From contig NC_051436.1 in NCBI RefSeq assembly GCF_001649575.2, positions 7,961,043 through 8,025,042 on the forward strand: a DNA stretch of 64,000 nt. Direction: 5' to 3'. This document shows positions 10,266-23,340 of the stretch, one piece after another (position 1 is the stretch's first letter; each line of letters opens with the position of its first letter). This DNA is from Kryptolebias marmoratus. Its lineage: Eukaryota > Chordata > Actinopteri > Cyprinodontiformes > Rivulidae. A program made the position numbers and the translations under genes. The notes under the pieces were generated by a model. The model worked only from the letters and a program-made list of their open reading frames with translations, ran no database searches and was not told the origin of the DNA.

Positions 10266-13200
10266 TTAGTTTAATGTTTTACACAAAATATAATGGCATA
10301 TTTGAGGCAAACTACTTTAAAGCTTTTAGTGAAAATTTAATTTAATCACCACTGACTTCCCAAAGCAAACAGGCCCTGTAACACTAAAAAAGTAACACTA
10401 GCATAATGCCAACATTTTTTATTTAAAAAAAACATTACATTATCAAATGTCTGATTATTACATCTCTTGAGGTGAAATTCTGCTGGTACACATAAGCTTA
10501 TTTGCCAAAGGGCTGTGAGAGGAAGATCTGCAGGTGGGCTAAATAAAAGCTATATTATCTGCGACCAAAAAAAACCAAACAATCAAATTAAAGCTGATGA
10601 CACCTTTTCAGAAAGCCAGCACGGGGTCTGTCAGCCTGATGGAATCCTCATTTCTGTGGACCATTTGGCAGAGAGTCGCACCCCTCTCTTTTTTCCCCCT
10701 CGTTCTGCCTTAATGGCCACACTGACAGTGACATGATATTCCACATAAAAGGAGCCAAGAGGAGCGAGACGGGGTGCAAAACTTCCATTAACGTGATCAG
10801 GAGTTGTGTTGCTTCGAGGCCCTGACAGCGCTCCCTGTTATTGCCTTGTCTGTTTTCCACAGCTTAAATTGTGCTAATGCTGTTACTGAGACTGCCTTTG
10901 ACTAGAGTTCATTTTGATTTGAGGTGTGAGTGTTGGATTAAAAGAAAAAAGAAAAAAAATGTGGCTGCATTAGTATTCATCAAACTTAATGAGTTTTTCT
11001 TCAAGATACTCAAGACAAAAGCATGTTTGAGATTTGTGTTATGATGCCCTTGAGCAAAAATGCCACAATTTCATGGTAAACAAAAAAAAAATCTGATTTT
11101 AATGAATTTTATTTTACACCCCTATTACTTTTGTTTAGATAATATCACACATTGCTATAATAATTAGAATATAATTAGCTATAACAATATATTTAGTAAC
11201 TGTCCTTTATTTTAGATGCACAAATACACAAAAAGAGGGAGGAAACACAGGAAAGCAAAAGAGTTATTTTTCATTGAATCTACACAAAGGTGGATGTCTT
11301 TTAAAAAAAACGACAACAAAAAAATCAGCCTGACAAGCTGATTTTTAAAGTTAATTATCCAAGGTTTTAGCTTGTATAGTGAGGGTGGATTACTTCACCA
11401 AAAGACACAGAAACTCTTGTAGCTTGTAAAGCTTAGTTTCAATACAACGCAACTTTAAAAAAATGAAATAAAATTTGGGGAAATTTGGCAGTTCCAACAT
11501 TGTACCAAGCTGACTGACAGCTTGTGGCAACAGGTGAGGAAGGAGCATCACTCTATGCTCTTTACTACCAGAATAAAACTTGATACAGTGCTAAGCATCT
11601 TGGGGGAAAAAAATTAACCACAAGATGAAAATATCTTGTATTACTGACATGGTGGTATACTTTAAAATGGAAAACCTTCCCAAGCCTCACCCTGTTTGAT
11701 TACAGTAATATGAAAAATATTACTTTGTATTAATGACTTAGTCTTGAAGTAGTGGATATTCTTTGTTCATAGACTGCCTTTTTTTGCATAAAACAATGCA
11801 AGTTTGTTTATAGAAGAGCACTAAATGGTCTGTAAACACCCCAGTTCCTCCCCATGGCCTCCTTCTGTTGACATAACTTCAGCATGCTAATTATAGCTGT
11901 CAATCACTGCTGTCTACGCAATTTATTTATTTTTTTATACCCAGCAGCTTCTTAATGCCCTTTTCCACTGCGACCCACACAGCTTAAAGTCAGATTATCT
12001 ACAGTTCAGATAGATGGAGTGAAAGGATAAAGTTTTTTAAAATTTAATGGGCGAACTGCTTGTATTGACATAGATGAAACCCCATAATAGCTTTAAGTTG
12101 GAAGGCCGATGATGCACTTTTCAGCCTAAATGAAAGCAACAACCTGATGAAACTTGAAAGACACTGTGTTGTTTAAAATAAAAAAAACAGGAACAATAGG
12201 ACTAAGAAAACTCTCAGTTCAACCTGTTTATTTTGCACGATGTTTGTTTTTCTCGCAGTGTTCCCAAACCTTCACCCAGCAAGCACATCTGAACTTTTTT
12301 TTAAAGTCGTAGCTAAACTATTTTCTTTGTTTTAAAAATATATATTTTTTGCATTGTACTGCCAAAATTATTGCTGCTGTTCCAGTATAAAATCACAAGG
12401 TAATCAACCATTATAAGCAGCACTGATTTTAAGCATGTAAAAATGCAGCTTTTTACTTCTCTGTACTCTGCTGAAATCACTGGTTTTCCACACCTAGGGG
12501 GCAGTGTTGGCTCAGGTCAAGTCTAATCCAGTTCAACATAAGACTGTGACAGATTTCTATTTGCCTATTACCTTATTAGTTGTCCCTTTATGTTGGGTGA
12601 TGGAAAATGTACACCCCCCACCCAAATGTGAAGCGTGTTCTCTGACAAGAAGGTGGGCAACATACAGGCTAAACATGCCTTCATGGTGTTAAGCCTTTAT
12701 TTATTCATGTCACATTTGGCACAAACTCAGTTTTTAAACCCTTATAGATCTATGTTTTGTTCTGTTTTGAATTTTTTTAGCTGCATTAATGTTCCAAAAA
12801 CTTTTTGCTTTCCCCTGGAGGAAAAAAAAAGTTGTAGATTGTGGAAAACAAACTTTCAGAAAATTTTAAAGACTATTGTTTGTGTATATTTTCATGTTAT
12901 TTTGAGCAATGAATAGCTTCTGTCAACCCCAGAGAGAGCACGAGATGAAGGACCAAGAACTGTCTCTCCATCTTTAATCATAGCAACAAGCATTTTGACT
13001 GCTGGAACAGAACTGATCTGAAAACAGCAGCCTACTATCTGCACCCTGCAGCGGCTCCACTGTGGATACCATTACATGATAAACACCTTTCACTATCAGA
13101 ACTCGGGTGCAGTGCAGAACTCGGTCCAAGAAAGTTTGACTCAGAAATAGCAACAGTGAAATTTGTTGGGACTCAACCTGCAAGAAACTGATGTTGATTT

Positions 13201-13298
13201 TGTTTTAACTAATGATCAGGACAAAATCCACATTTAACGTTCTGAACACATTGGTTTTCAGCCATTAGTTCATACATTTGTAGTCAATTGAAATGGTT
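10266..13298. other. Unannotated non-coding DNA with one GC-richer block
   Basis: No gene was recognised. The block 10500-10870 is more GC-rich and repeat-free and might be conserved non-coding DNA. A small hairpin (AAATCAGC with its complement GCTGATTT) lies at about 11319-11346. The remainder is AT-rich with A and T runs. Confidence 0.4.
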
Positions 13299-13950
13299 TT
13301 AGGTTTTCTGAAGTGGGGTTCTCACTGTCTTGCCTCTTGTAGATGGATCATTGGCTAGTCTAAGAGAGGCCAAAACCAAAGTGGATTGCTGATGTTTTAA
13401 AACAACTTCAGTCTCAAAAGTTTTGCAGCTGTTAATGTGAATGTTGTTGTTCTGTTTCGACAGCATTGGTCCCCTGTTGGTCTCAAACTTGCTGGGACTA
13501 GCCATTAGCTCATCAATCTCCTCAGAGTACATGAATTGTGCAGTCTTTACGCACATGGACTCAAACTAGGCATTCAAAGATAACGTTCCTTGCTGCTGTA
13601 TTTTTTATTAATGAGAAAATTGTAAGGTAGGCAGTCTTATTTGTTTCGTATTTCATGTCAATGTTTGACCACAACAAGTAGTAAAGATATTCAGTCATCT
13701 GTACATAGCTGTGTGATGGTGAGAACTTACATTCTCTGGTGTGTTCCTTGGTCTTAATGATGCTTTTTCATTACCAATGCTCTGTAGCAAACCTCTCAGG
13801 TCATTAAAAGGTAGCTACAGCAGGTAAGATACTGTTTATAACCGTTCAACATAACTTCACTTCTATATATCTGAATATATATTTTTAAGGTTAACACATT
13901 CTGTCACTTTCCTGAAAGGGTTCAACTCGTAAGTGCGATTGTTTTTTATT
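13299..13950 (+). repeat. Family B-related segment, copy 2
   Basis: The left end carries GAAGTGGGGTTCT, like the terminal repeat of the MITE at 27371. The text around 13483-13520 matches, inverted, the 'GATGAACTAATGGCTATCC' stretch near 27480. The block 13790-13880 (GTAGCTACAGCAGG then TAAGATACTGTTTATAACC) matches copy 1 at 8170-8240. The boundaries are uncertain and more than one insertion may be involved. Confidence 0.45.
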
Positions 13951-15179
13951 TTCTAACTTTGCCCACCACAGAGGCCATTTAACTTCTTTGCCTGGTCTGG
14001 ATCACAGCAGGTTAAGGACCTTGTACAAATGAACAGAGGTAAATGTCAGTAATGTGTTGCTGTCCTGCTGGGCGAACAACTTCCACCATCAGCACTTCTA
14101 CTTGGCCTTGTTTGTACCTACTGTGAAATTAACTATGCATTTGAGTCTTATCAGAAAAGAAAAGTATCCCCTCAGTTCATATCTTTGAGAAAAAGAGGGA
14201 GAAAAGTCCCTTTTAGATATAGAAAAAGAACTACCACACAGGAAAAGACATAAGAAACAAGGTAAATAATGAATAGTAGACAATCTGTGAGGGATTTGCA
14301 GATTTGTGAGTGTCCAAGATGTTAAATTCTTCTACAGGATAAGATGGCTTTCAGATGTCCTAACCTTTACCAACATTTAGCTGTTTCTTCAGTATATTAC
14401 TAAAATTTTTACTGCTTGTTGGTTGCCTGTAGAACATTTCCTCACACATTTACAAGTGCTGCATAAATTAAATTTGCACAAAATATTCAACAGTATGTTG
14501 ACCACAGCAGACATGATCAAGGGCAACAACAACCAAAGGTATTAATGCAACTCTGCTTTATAGATAACTCGTGATCCACTGGCCAATATTTTCTCAATAA
14601 AACTGGCTTCTATTTTAAAATTCACAATGGTCTTAAGGCCTTGAAAATTGTAGAACTAAAAAATTTTTTTTCAATTAAATCCCACAGATTGCTTTTGCAT
14701 CATTTTTGAGTTGGTCATCTAGAGGTCGCATTCAGTGCTATTCTTCTAAGTATTTCTTCATAAACCTAATTTGTGTTTAAACAATGTTGATACTGGGAAA
14801 TAAAAACTACAGCTAGCATCCTGAGCATTTTGAGTTACCGCTTTAGTCTGAGACAATTGAAGCTTTTATGCCGTGCCCAGGTTCCAAAAACCAATGAGAA
14901 AACTGACAAAAGTACAAGCCCTTATTATATTCCAGTGGAACGCTGAGCTTTTTTAAAAGTGACTCATCTAATCTGTCATCAATAAAAACTTTAATGGGTA
15001 GTTTTTAAGCATTTGTGATTGCTTGGCAGCGCTTTGGTTTGTGACAAGAGATGAAGCTCTGGTAAAGTCTGAGTTGATGACTCAGAAAATGGGCACAAGT
15101 TGCCATTCAAGGAAAAAAAAGGCAGATGTATATGGTGTTTTAGTGATTGAGCTGGATAATCTGCAAGAGTCGAGCTCCT
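13951..15179. other. Unannotated non-coding DNA
   Basis: No gene, repeat or RNA signal was recognised. Confidence 0.45.
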
Positions 15180-15380
15180 AATAGTTCAGCCATTTTGTAG
15201 TGGGTTCCTTAAGAAAGGTTATAAACAATATCTTATCCAATGTTGATAGCTCTTTGTACAGCCTCGGTTTGAAGAAATAATTAAAATCTACCTCTAATGA
15301 TAAGCTAAACACAGCAAAGACTGAAGTCGGTTGCTGCCATCTTAAAACGGCTCCAATCTCCAAACATTAACTGCAGCAGT
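15180..15380 (-). repeat. Dispersed repeat family B, copy 3
   Basis: On the minus strand this reads as family B: 'GAGGCTGT.CAAAGAGCTATC' followed by 'TAAGATATTGTTTATAACC'. It continues into 'GAGCCGTTTTAAGATGGCAGC'-type text at 15330-15360. Confidence 0.55.
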
Positions 15381-18179
15381 TAGCTGTAGGACTTATGCTG
15401 CAATCTGTGGGACTTCCAGCAGGAATATCTTTAAATTTTTGCCAAAATGACGATATAACAGGATTGACAACAATGTAAAGGGTTACAGAATAGTGTTTGC
15501 ATGATGCCGATGATCAATTTTAAAGCATGGAGTTGTTTAAGGGTGATTGATACATTTGATGTTTTGTTTCATTTTACCTGTGCTTTAATGTGAAAAGAGC
15601 TCAGTAAACGAATGGAAATGAGGTTTCCAACCACAGACTTTCTAATGTTGCAAAAAAAGTTACATTTATCTGAGAATTTGGTCTGCAGCTCTTTAAAAAG
15701 AATCTCTTTCTCCTTTTGTTTCCCTTTTGTGTGCGTGTGTTTTTTTGTATCTCTCTTGAAGGCTCTAGTGAACACAAAATGCTTTTGCCAAGGGATTTGT
15801 GGATGTGTATGAATTGAGACTTGGGAGCACTGGGCGTGCCTTTTGTTAATAGAATACGCATGGTTGGGTCTCCCTGGGGCTGTTAGTGATGAGAGTAGAA
15901 TGAAAATGTAAATGTTTGTGGAGCTGTCGTGGTTCTCTGAGACCTCTTCAGTTTACTGACACATGCACCCCACAACGATTTCATGGGAATAATGAACAGT
16001 TTGAAAGGTGAAGATCAATACGTTTAATTGAACATTTTAACTGTTGTAAACTTTGCCTATGTAGACTGACTGCAATTTTAATATTCAGTTTGACAATATC
16101 ATTTCAAGGCTCAGGTATTTTTAAAAAATAAAAAGATGGATGGCAATAGCTGAGCGTCATTTCCAACCATAGACTGTATGTGTTATAGATCACTGTTCCA
16201 TCTTTACCTGTCGTTGGAAATTGAAACAAGCAGGATCCGGTTTAAGGGAGCTGCCATTTGTATTTTTGGAACCAAAATCTGCACAATCATGGTGTTACAA
16301 GACCTTTCTTTTAAGCATAAAATAACTATTTACAGATATGTTAGAAAAATATTTGAATATGTAGCAACAAGGTAAGAACTACGGGAGTCTACAAAAATCA
16401 GCACCTGATGCATGGAGGAGGCAGGGACTTAAAGCCGACAGGTAGGCTAGTCCTATTCCATCTTCAACTTATGATTTTGGTCGGAGATCTTGATGTATAC
16501 GGTTGATTAATGCGTAAACTGATCGCACAAGATCTTTGTTTAAATTTGCAGGCTGTTTTAATTGCAGAAATATTCCAACATTTTACATGCTTTTGTTTTT
16601 TTGGTGTGTGTGTGTTTGCAAGTCTTTCATGTACCCTTTCCACAGAGAAGTTTAGTGTTACTGGTTAATTCCCCTAAATATTCAAGATCTGAATTGGAAT
16701 TGAACTGTCTACATGGATAGCTTTCTAAAATGCAAACATCCAAAGACAGATTTAGAAATATATCAACTGAAAGGCCTAACATCACGTTCTCCAGTTTTTT
16801 CAGAGAAGCTTACTGAGCAAAGCTCCATTTCATACTGGGTAAAATTGAAGTGTCTTACGGTTTCTACAGCTTCTCATTTCCTCCAGCGAGTGTCAGAGGC
16901 TGTTCATATTGATTCAACAGAAAACACAAAAAGTATTTTAGCAAATATTCATCTTGACAGTCCAGAGATCAGAGAGGAAGGAGGGCACTTGAATGCATGT
17001 TCACCGGTGTGAACAGCAGTGTCACAAAGGACGTTTTCTGTCATCTTTCCACTTCAGTTTATTTTAGCAAGACAGGTTTTTGCATCAGTATGTGTCTTGA
17101 GAAGTACAGTGTAGGTTTTTAATGAGTTTTTTGAGTGGCTAATTTTTTTTCTAATCTGTTGCTGCTTTAATTTTTTTCTAAAAAGTGTGAATTTTTATAT
17201 TTAAGCTCCCCACTTCCTGTACTTACAACTGGACGTTTATGGGGGTTGACCATCATAGGAATCTGAGCATTGACTTTGAAATAAAATGCATGCTCATGGT
17301 GATGCTTTATTTTTCCTTCTTATGTGGACAAGAAGCTGAATCTTCCTAGTTGACTGAGACAAAGCATTGTCAAACAGGCTGACCACTCCAAGTGATCAAT
17401 ATGGAATGGTGCCGTGTAATAACAAATGACGGTCATGGCGCACTCATTCAAGAAAATGAAATCCCATTCTCCGACACTGAAACAACTGAATTCAATCATT
17501 TTTCAGCCTTGGGAAAACATCTACACTATATTAGAAAGAATAATAACACCAGAAAGAATTACAAAGTTCCAAACAATGAGCCTCTCTATCGAGATGCTCC
17601 TTTCATAAAACGCACCCAAGGTCAAACTCATACAGACTGTTGAAAGAAAAGTGGGATGTTCCTTGTGTAGTAGTAGTAGAGATCTTCAAAGTAACATCTA
17701 TACTGAAGTTTAAACCTGAATATTTTGGGCCTAATATAGAGAAGTATAAACTTGCTTGTCATGAAAATAGGTTGAAGCCTACAGAGGGCTCCACTGGTTT
17801 TAGGTAATGAAGTAAATCATGTTTTTTCTTCATTGAGTTCACTAAAGTAAATGTTTTCCTGGTGTAGTTTCACAAACAGTAAATCACTGACAGTGAGCTG
17901 ATAGCATTTGCCTCCCCCCCTCTCACACTTGTATAATAAAACACACCTTGTACACACACAGACAGGAATATACCAAAACTACTTCCCTTGCAACCATTTG
18001 TCATCCACCTTTTGCTTCTTGGGGAAAAATCCTGCCTCAGAGAAGAAAAATGAATAAAACAATGACAGAACATCTGTTTTAATTAAGACACCAGCATTTC
18101 TTGAAAGAATTTCATATCACCTACCACCTTTCAAGTCAGAGATTTAGACTAAGATCATCTCATGCTAAGATGGAGCAGA
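15381..18179. other. Unannotated non-coding DNA
   Basis: Open frames of up to 99 codons (16713-17012) and 83 codons (17392-17643) show no domain or splice context. A short (GT)6 run is at about 16604-16616. I see no supported gene. Confidence 0.45.
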
Positions 18180-18540
18180 GTTGGAGCCATTTCGACTGTA
18201 ACACAATTTTATGTGATTTTGTGAGATGTCACACTCAAAATCTGAGATTGTAGTAGCCAAGAGTCATTAACAACACATACTAGCTTTATCTGTAAAATAA
18301 AAATTCAGTGTCATGCCCTTTTTTTAAAAAGTCTGTTGGCTGTGGCAGTTCTATTGAATTCCTTTGACTTCAAAAGTAAATTAGTTGTAGAGGTGCATCT
18401 AATGATTACTTTCTGCAAGATTCAATAAAATATGTACAATGATTTATGGGATATTTTGCTAACAGACACACATGAACAAACAGACAAGACCAAAAACGTT
18501 GTCTCTTTGCCTTTCAGTGGTGGGTCACTAATGACACAAA
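18180..18540 (-). repeat. Dispersed repeat family A, copy 3
   Basis: It contains 'TGTAGTAGCCAAGAGTCATTAAC', 'GTCTGTTGGCTGTGGCAG', 'AAAGTAAATTAGTTGTAGAGGTGCATC' and 'GGGATATTTTGCTAACAGACACAC' in family order. Confidence 0.75.
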
Positions 18541-19679
18541 AAAATTATAAAATTGCTAGCCAAGTGAGCTATTGGATGGATTGTCAAAATATTGCCTTCC
18601 TGAGCCGCTAAATAAAATGTGAGTTTCAAAATATAATTATTTCAAAAAATAATGTAGCTATATTGCTGTCTACTTTAGGTAAGATGTATCAAAATAGCTA
18701 ATGGTGCTTGTGTTTTGTTTTTTTTTGTTTTTTTTTGCTACTGCCATTGTTGGTTTATTTGTTCCTGGTTGTAGATTAGCCCTTTTAAAGTATCCACGTG
18801 TAACTCCAGTAATACTTGAAGAATTATCTGCTATAACGGCTTCAGTTAAAGGGCATTCACCAAAACAAAATTAACCAGTGCTGCTGTCGTTGTTCTTCAG
18901 AGAAACAGGATCACATTTGTTCCTTTTTTTTTTCTTCTTTTTTTTTAACCAATGTCAACACAGCTCCTTTTTAAAAATCACCCGACTCTTTTATAGATAA
19001 AACTGAATAATCTTAAGAAATAGCAGAGTTTATTCTGACTTAACTCAATTTATATGCAAATGTAATATTTCCTGAGTAATGAGCTTATTGTATTATGTCA
19101 GCATTTACTGGTGGTGTTTTGTCATTCTGGATGGAAACTGCAATCAATATTGTTTCCTTGTACTCGTTTTCTGAAATGTGGATGGAAATTGGCATTATGG
19201 GCTGGATTCTGGCTTTGAGACTGTGACAAACTCCAACAATGGACCATATGTGAACATGAAGGGTGTTCTTGTTAGCATTCAGTTTATATAAGACCCTTTT
19301 TAGTGGTTGTGAAACCTGGTGCCAAAGCATACATTGGCTGTTTACAAAAACTTGCGATTGTCTTTAATATTATTCATACAGCTAAAACAGATGACATCTG
19401 TTGGAAATTAGACCTTTTGCTGTGTCATTAAATTGTAAAATGCCTAAACGGGCCATTGTGTGTTTGGCAAGGAGTTTAAGTAAGAGAGTTTGATTGGTCA
19501 AAAGCATATATACATTTCTTTTTATAGGTAAGTGATTTGTGTGCAGTTTCATTCATCTAGTATTCTAGTCTATAAATAAAGGCTTAGCATTCCTTAAAAG
19601 AATGCATATCATAGGCACCGCATTTCATGCCAGAATTTTAAAGTTTAAAAACCGAGTTGTAGTTGTTTTGGTCAAACCT
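18541..19679. other. Unannotated AT-rich DNA
   Basis: Two T-rich tracts (about 18717-18737 and 18923-18947) are present. No gene was recognised. Confidence 0.45.
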
Positions 19680-19990
19680 TAAAATTAATGTTGTGCACAA
19701 TATCATAAATCGTGAGACTCTCTGACTCTTGGCTACCACTGCATCATATTTTAGCTCAGTATTTGTAAAACTGACTGGGGTATAGCCATTTCTGTGTTTG
19801 CTAGTGTTGAATAGCTGTGGCAGCCATCTTGAATTGAATTCACTCTAAAAGTTAATCAGGTGTAGATGTACATCCAGTGACTATTTCTGCAAGTTTTCAT
19901 AAAATATGTTCACTGGTTCATGAAATATTTTTGCTAACAGACACCAACACATGCAGTGCACACACAGGTGTAGGCAAAAACATTATTGCC
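19680..19990 (-). repeat. Dispersed repeat family A, copy 4
   Basis: Family A text in order: 'CTCTTGGCTACCACTGCAT', 'GTATAGCCATTTCTGTGTTTG', 'GCTGTGGCAGCCATCTTGAATTG', 'GTAGATGTACATCCAGTGACT', then 'TTTTTGCTAACAGACAC'. This is one of the better preserved copies. Confidence 0.75.
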
Positions 19991-20539
19991 CACTTTTTAA
20001 TACTGATGATGAAGTTTAAGATGCAGTAGAGTAGGTTATTGTCATCCTTTTACCATTTAAATAAGTACTTTGGTCTGTTAACCTGATCTTAGTGTGTAGG
20101 ATTTTCGGAGAGGAGGTCCTTTGAGGCTGTGTAGTAAATGTTTTTAATTCTGCAGCCGGGCAACACAACCTCATGTTAGCTCAGAAGCAAAACAGTTAAA
20201 CTCATTACTGTGCCTGCAGTTTACTGCCAACAAGAAAGCATGGAAAATACCACAGAGCTTTGTCATTTTCTTTTCTTTTTTCTTCCTCTTTGTATCAAAG
20301 TTTAAATGTGAATCTACAGTGTCAGCAAAACAGTTCTTCATGGTAACCACTTAGTCCTTCATAGTAATAAAATAACAATGCTCCTGTACTACTTCTAATT
20401 CTGATTAAAGTAATGTTTTATTTCTTGACAACAAATTAAAGCTGTATGATTATTGCAGAAATGTAAATCACATTTTTGTTGATGTGAATTGAGATCATGA
20501 TTCTCTCATTTGCATTCAAGTTGATTAAAAAAAAAAAGT
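19991..20539. other. Unannotated non-coding DNA
   Basis: Nothing supportable was seen. Confidence 0.45.
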
Positions 20540-20870
20540 GTAATTTCTCGACAGGATATAAAACAGTTACATTTTCTCTTTTTCAGTCCTCTCAACATTT
20601 AGTACATAAATGGTTTTGAATGAAAATGGAATGTAAACTAGAGAAATTGCATTTTTTGTGAAAATGCAGTGTGGATGCCGAGTGCTGAATGTTGGTTGAA
20701 ATTTGCTGAAGAAAAGCTGAAACTAACTTATTATAGCTAAGTTTCATTAAAGCAACAGAATGTTAGCTCAGAGTTGCAAAACATTAGCTAAAAGTAGCAA
20801 AAGGTTAGCTAAATGTATAAAATGACAATAAATAACATTAAGCGGAAGGAATCCTTAAATTTACATCTAA
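20540..20870 (-). repeat. Dispersed repeat family C, copy 2
   Basis: The minus strand reproduces the family C blocks seen at 4880-5280, including TTCAGCACTCGGCATCCACACTGCATTTTCACAAA-type text and repeated 'TTTAGCTAA' words. It abuts a partial family A copy. Confidence 0.55.
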
Positions 20871-20990
20871 AACTGATTGAGTTTAAATACAATCCGGCCA
20901 AGTGGTTCATGAGATATTTTGCTAACATATAGTCAAATTAACATAGACACACAGACACAGGCAAAAACACTTTCTGTGGAAGCCGATAAC
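20871..20990 (-). repeat. Dispersed repeat family A, copy 5 (partial)
   Basis: Only the terminal part remains: 'CCAAGTGGTTCATGAGATATTTTGCTAAC' followed by 'GACACACAGACACAGGCAAAAACAC'. Confidence 0.65.
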
Positions 20991-21499
20991 AATATAGTCC
21001 TTTTCAAAAAAATTTTTTTTATCCCTGTTACCCTAGTCGTTTCTTCCTTTTTTTTGAGCTCTGTAGAGATTATGGGGGGGAATCATAATGCCACAGAATA
21101 GCTCAATTTCACTCCAAAACCACTTTAAACCCCACACTGTGATTCACATGAAGCAGTGATTCACTTCTTCCTTGAGCGTTTGATTTTTGTAACTGCCAGT
21201 TCTTGGGGCAAGAAAAATAAAAAAATAAACATTCAAGACTGAAACTGACAACAGCAGTTACAAAATGCAAACAAGATCAGTTGAGAGAGATGAATTTGGT
21301 TTTCAACAGTGGTGACACATATTAAGGTTCAATTGCAAAAACAACTGCTGCTGATTGTTGAGATGAATGTTTGGGGTTTTATCTTTGAATGTGCCTTTTT
21401 AAGGAAAAAAAAACCACTGCTGTGTAAAGAAAGAGGAAGATATCTAAAATGTTACCGGAGAAGTCTGTATAAGGCAATAAGCGAGGTGTTTGGGTAGAC
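20991..21499. other. Unannotated non-coding DNA
   Basis: No gene or element was recognised. Confidence 0.45.
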
Positions 21500-22130
21500 C
21501 TGGTCAACAAACCTTGAGTTGCCTCTTCACCTGACATGGTGTCAAGATAAAGACGGGATGGAGTGGGCTGCAGATGGAGGGGTGGAAGGATAGCAGTCTG
21601 AAGAAAAGGAAGGTAAGCCCAGGCCAGGCCCTGATAACGCAGCGCTGTCGGGGCTTAGGAAAGAAGTGGGAGACATTAGCCAAATCCGGACGGATCACAA
21701 GCCTATGGATGCAATCCAGTTTTGTGGGGCCGCGATAAGGAGGCTGATTATGTGTCACCCATCAATTCACCCACCTCCCGCCGCCGTCTCCCGAGCCATA
21801 AATCCACTCATGACAAGCTCTGCTCTTCGGCAATCACCCCACTCTAACTTCCTTTCCCTGCTCAGCTCTTTCAGCGCTCTCCTCTCAGCGGTTTGCCACA
21901 GGAAGAACGTGCAGAGGGGGGATTATGCAAGACTGCAGGGACTGGGTCCAAAGTAATAAGAGATTTAATTGATAGATCCTTTTCTGAGCAAGTCAGTCTG
22001 TTTGATGGGCTGGAGTGGAGTGTGGATGTGCAGATAATGATTTATTCAAGGCGATTTAAAATGTCAGAGTCAGAGAAGTTACTTTCAGAATCTAATCTGG
22101 ATTATCAAGTCACAAATAAAATCTCTCATT
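21500..22130. other. GC-richer repeat-free block, possible conserved non-coding element
   Basis: This is the most GC-rich non-transposon stretch in the left half. Open frames of 84-96 codons exist on both strands but have no recognisable domain and no convincing splice sites. The block 21700-21960 in particular reads like conserved regulatory DNA, which is an inference from composition only. Confidence 0.25.
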
Positions 22131-23340
22131 TACAACCTCAATTCATGCAAAGTTGGGATGTTGTGTAAAATGTATAAAAAACGGAATGCAATGATTTGTA
22201 AACATCAAACTCATACTTTATTTGCAATAGAGCATAATAATCACATCAACTGTTTAAACTAAAATGCACCTTATTTATAAAGTAAATTTAAATTGTACGG
22301 CAGCAACACATCCCAAGAATGAAAGGGCAGCCATGTTTCCCACTGGGAAGCATCCCGTCTTTTAATAGTATGTAAACATCTGTTAGCAGAGATGGCCAGC
22401 TGTGGGACTTTTTGGAGGGAATGTTGTCCCATCCTTGGCTGATGTAGGATTCTAGCTGTTAAACAGTCCATCTTTGGTGGGTTTTTTTGTTTCATAAATC
22501 ATCAAATGTTTTCAGCTGGTGAGAAGTCTGGATTGCAGACAGGCCAGTTCAACACCCAGCCTCTTCTACTTTGAAACCATCCTGTTGTAATGAATGCAGG
22601 TTAGCATTGTCTTACTGAAATATGCAAGGCCTTCTATGAAAAAGATGTCTGAATGAATGCACATGTTCTAAAACCTGTATCTACGGTTCTGCCTTTCTAG
22701 ATGATTAGGATGCCTGTGCCAGAGGCACTAATGCACCCCCATACTATCAAACAGGCAGGATTTTGAATTCAATGCTGATAAAAGGCTGGAAGGTCCATTT
22801 CCTCCTTTAGTTCGAAGGACAAGGCATTTCTGATTTCCAAAAAGGATTTCTGATTTTGATTCATCTGACCACAGAACAGTTTTCCACTTTGCCTCAGCCC
22901 ATTTTGAAGGAGCTTTGGCGCAGAGAAGATATTTTAGAGAGAGGATATTTAAAGTATTCTTAATTTTTCATTGAGGAAAACTATTCTTAAATTGAGCCAC
23001 TATTTTTAGATGCAGTTTTTCAGACTGGAGAACCTCTGCCCATCTTTACCTCTGAGAGAATCAGCTTTTAAAATGCTCTTTGTGTACCCAGTCCTCTTAC
23101 TGAACTGTTGCCAATTAACTCAATTGCAAAAAGTTCCTCCTGCTGTTTTATGTTCCACATATTTTTAAGGGCATTTGTTGCCCCTGCTTAATTTCCAAAA
23201 ATTTTACAACTTCTTAGTTTAAAAATTTGGTATGCTTCCTATGTTCCATTGTGAATAAAATTAGTTTTAGCTTTGCAAATCATTGCATTATTTTTCTTAA
23301 ATTGTACTTAACGTCCCAACTTTCTCACAGCTGGGTTGTA
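22131..23340 (-). mobile_element. Tc1/mariner-like DNA transposon, degenerate
   Basis: Inverted repeats of about 70 bp (22133-22202 and 23272-23338), roughly three-quarters identical, begin CAACCTCA and CAACCCAG and share AAAGTTGGGA and AATGCAATGATTTG. Each end is flanked by TA (22131-22132 and 23339-23340), the target duplication typical of Tc1/mariner. The transposase remnant is on the minus strand. At about 1.2 kb the element is somewhat short for a full Tc1-like copy, and the coding text is broken by stops and frame changes, so it is inactive. Confidence 0.85.
22290..23040 (-). pseudogene. Tc1-like transposase remnant
   Basis: The minus strand near 22930-22840 translates to KWKTVLWSDESKSEILFGN, the segment around the second catalytic Asp of Tc1/mariner DDE transposases. 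The Asp codon lies at 22863-22865. Further on, VLRTKGGNGPSS matches the region that follows in these enzymes. Towards 22290-22495 the frame reads 'ARILHQPRMGQHSLQKVP', which I take as a degraded C-terminal region. Stops interrupt the text (for example after 'FDSMGVH'). I could not place the first catalytic Asp or the final acidic residue with confidence. Confidence 0.75.
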
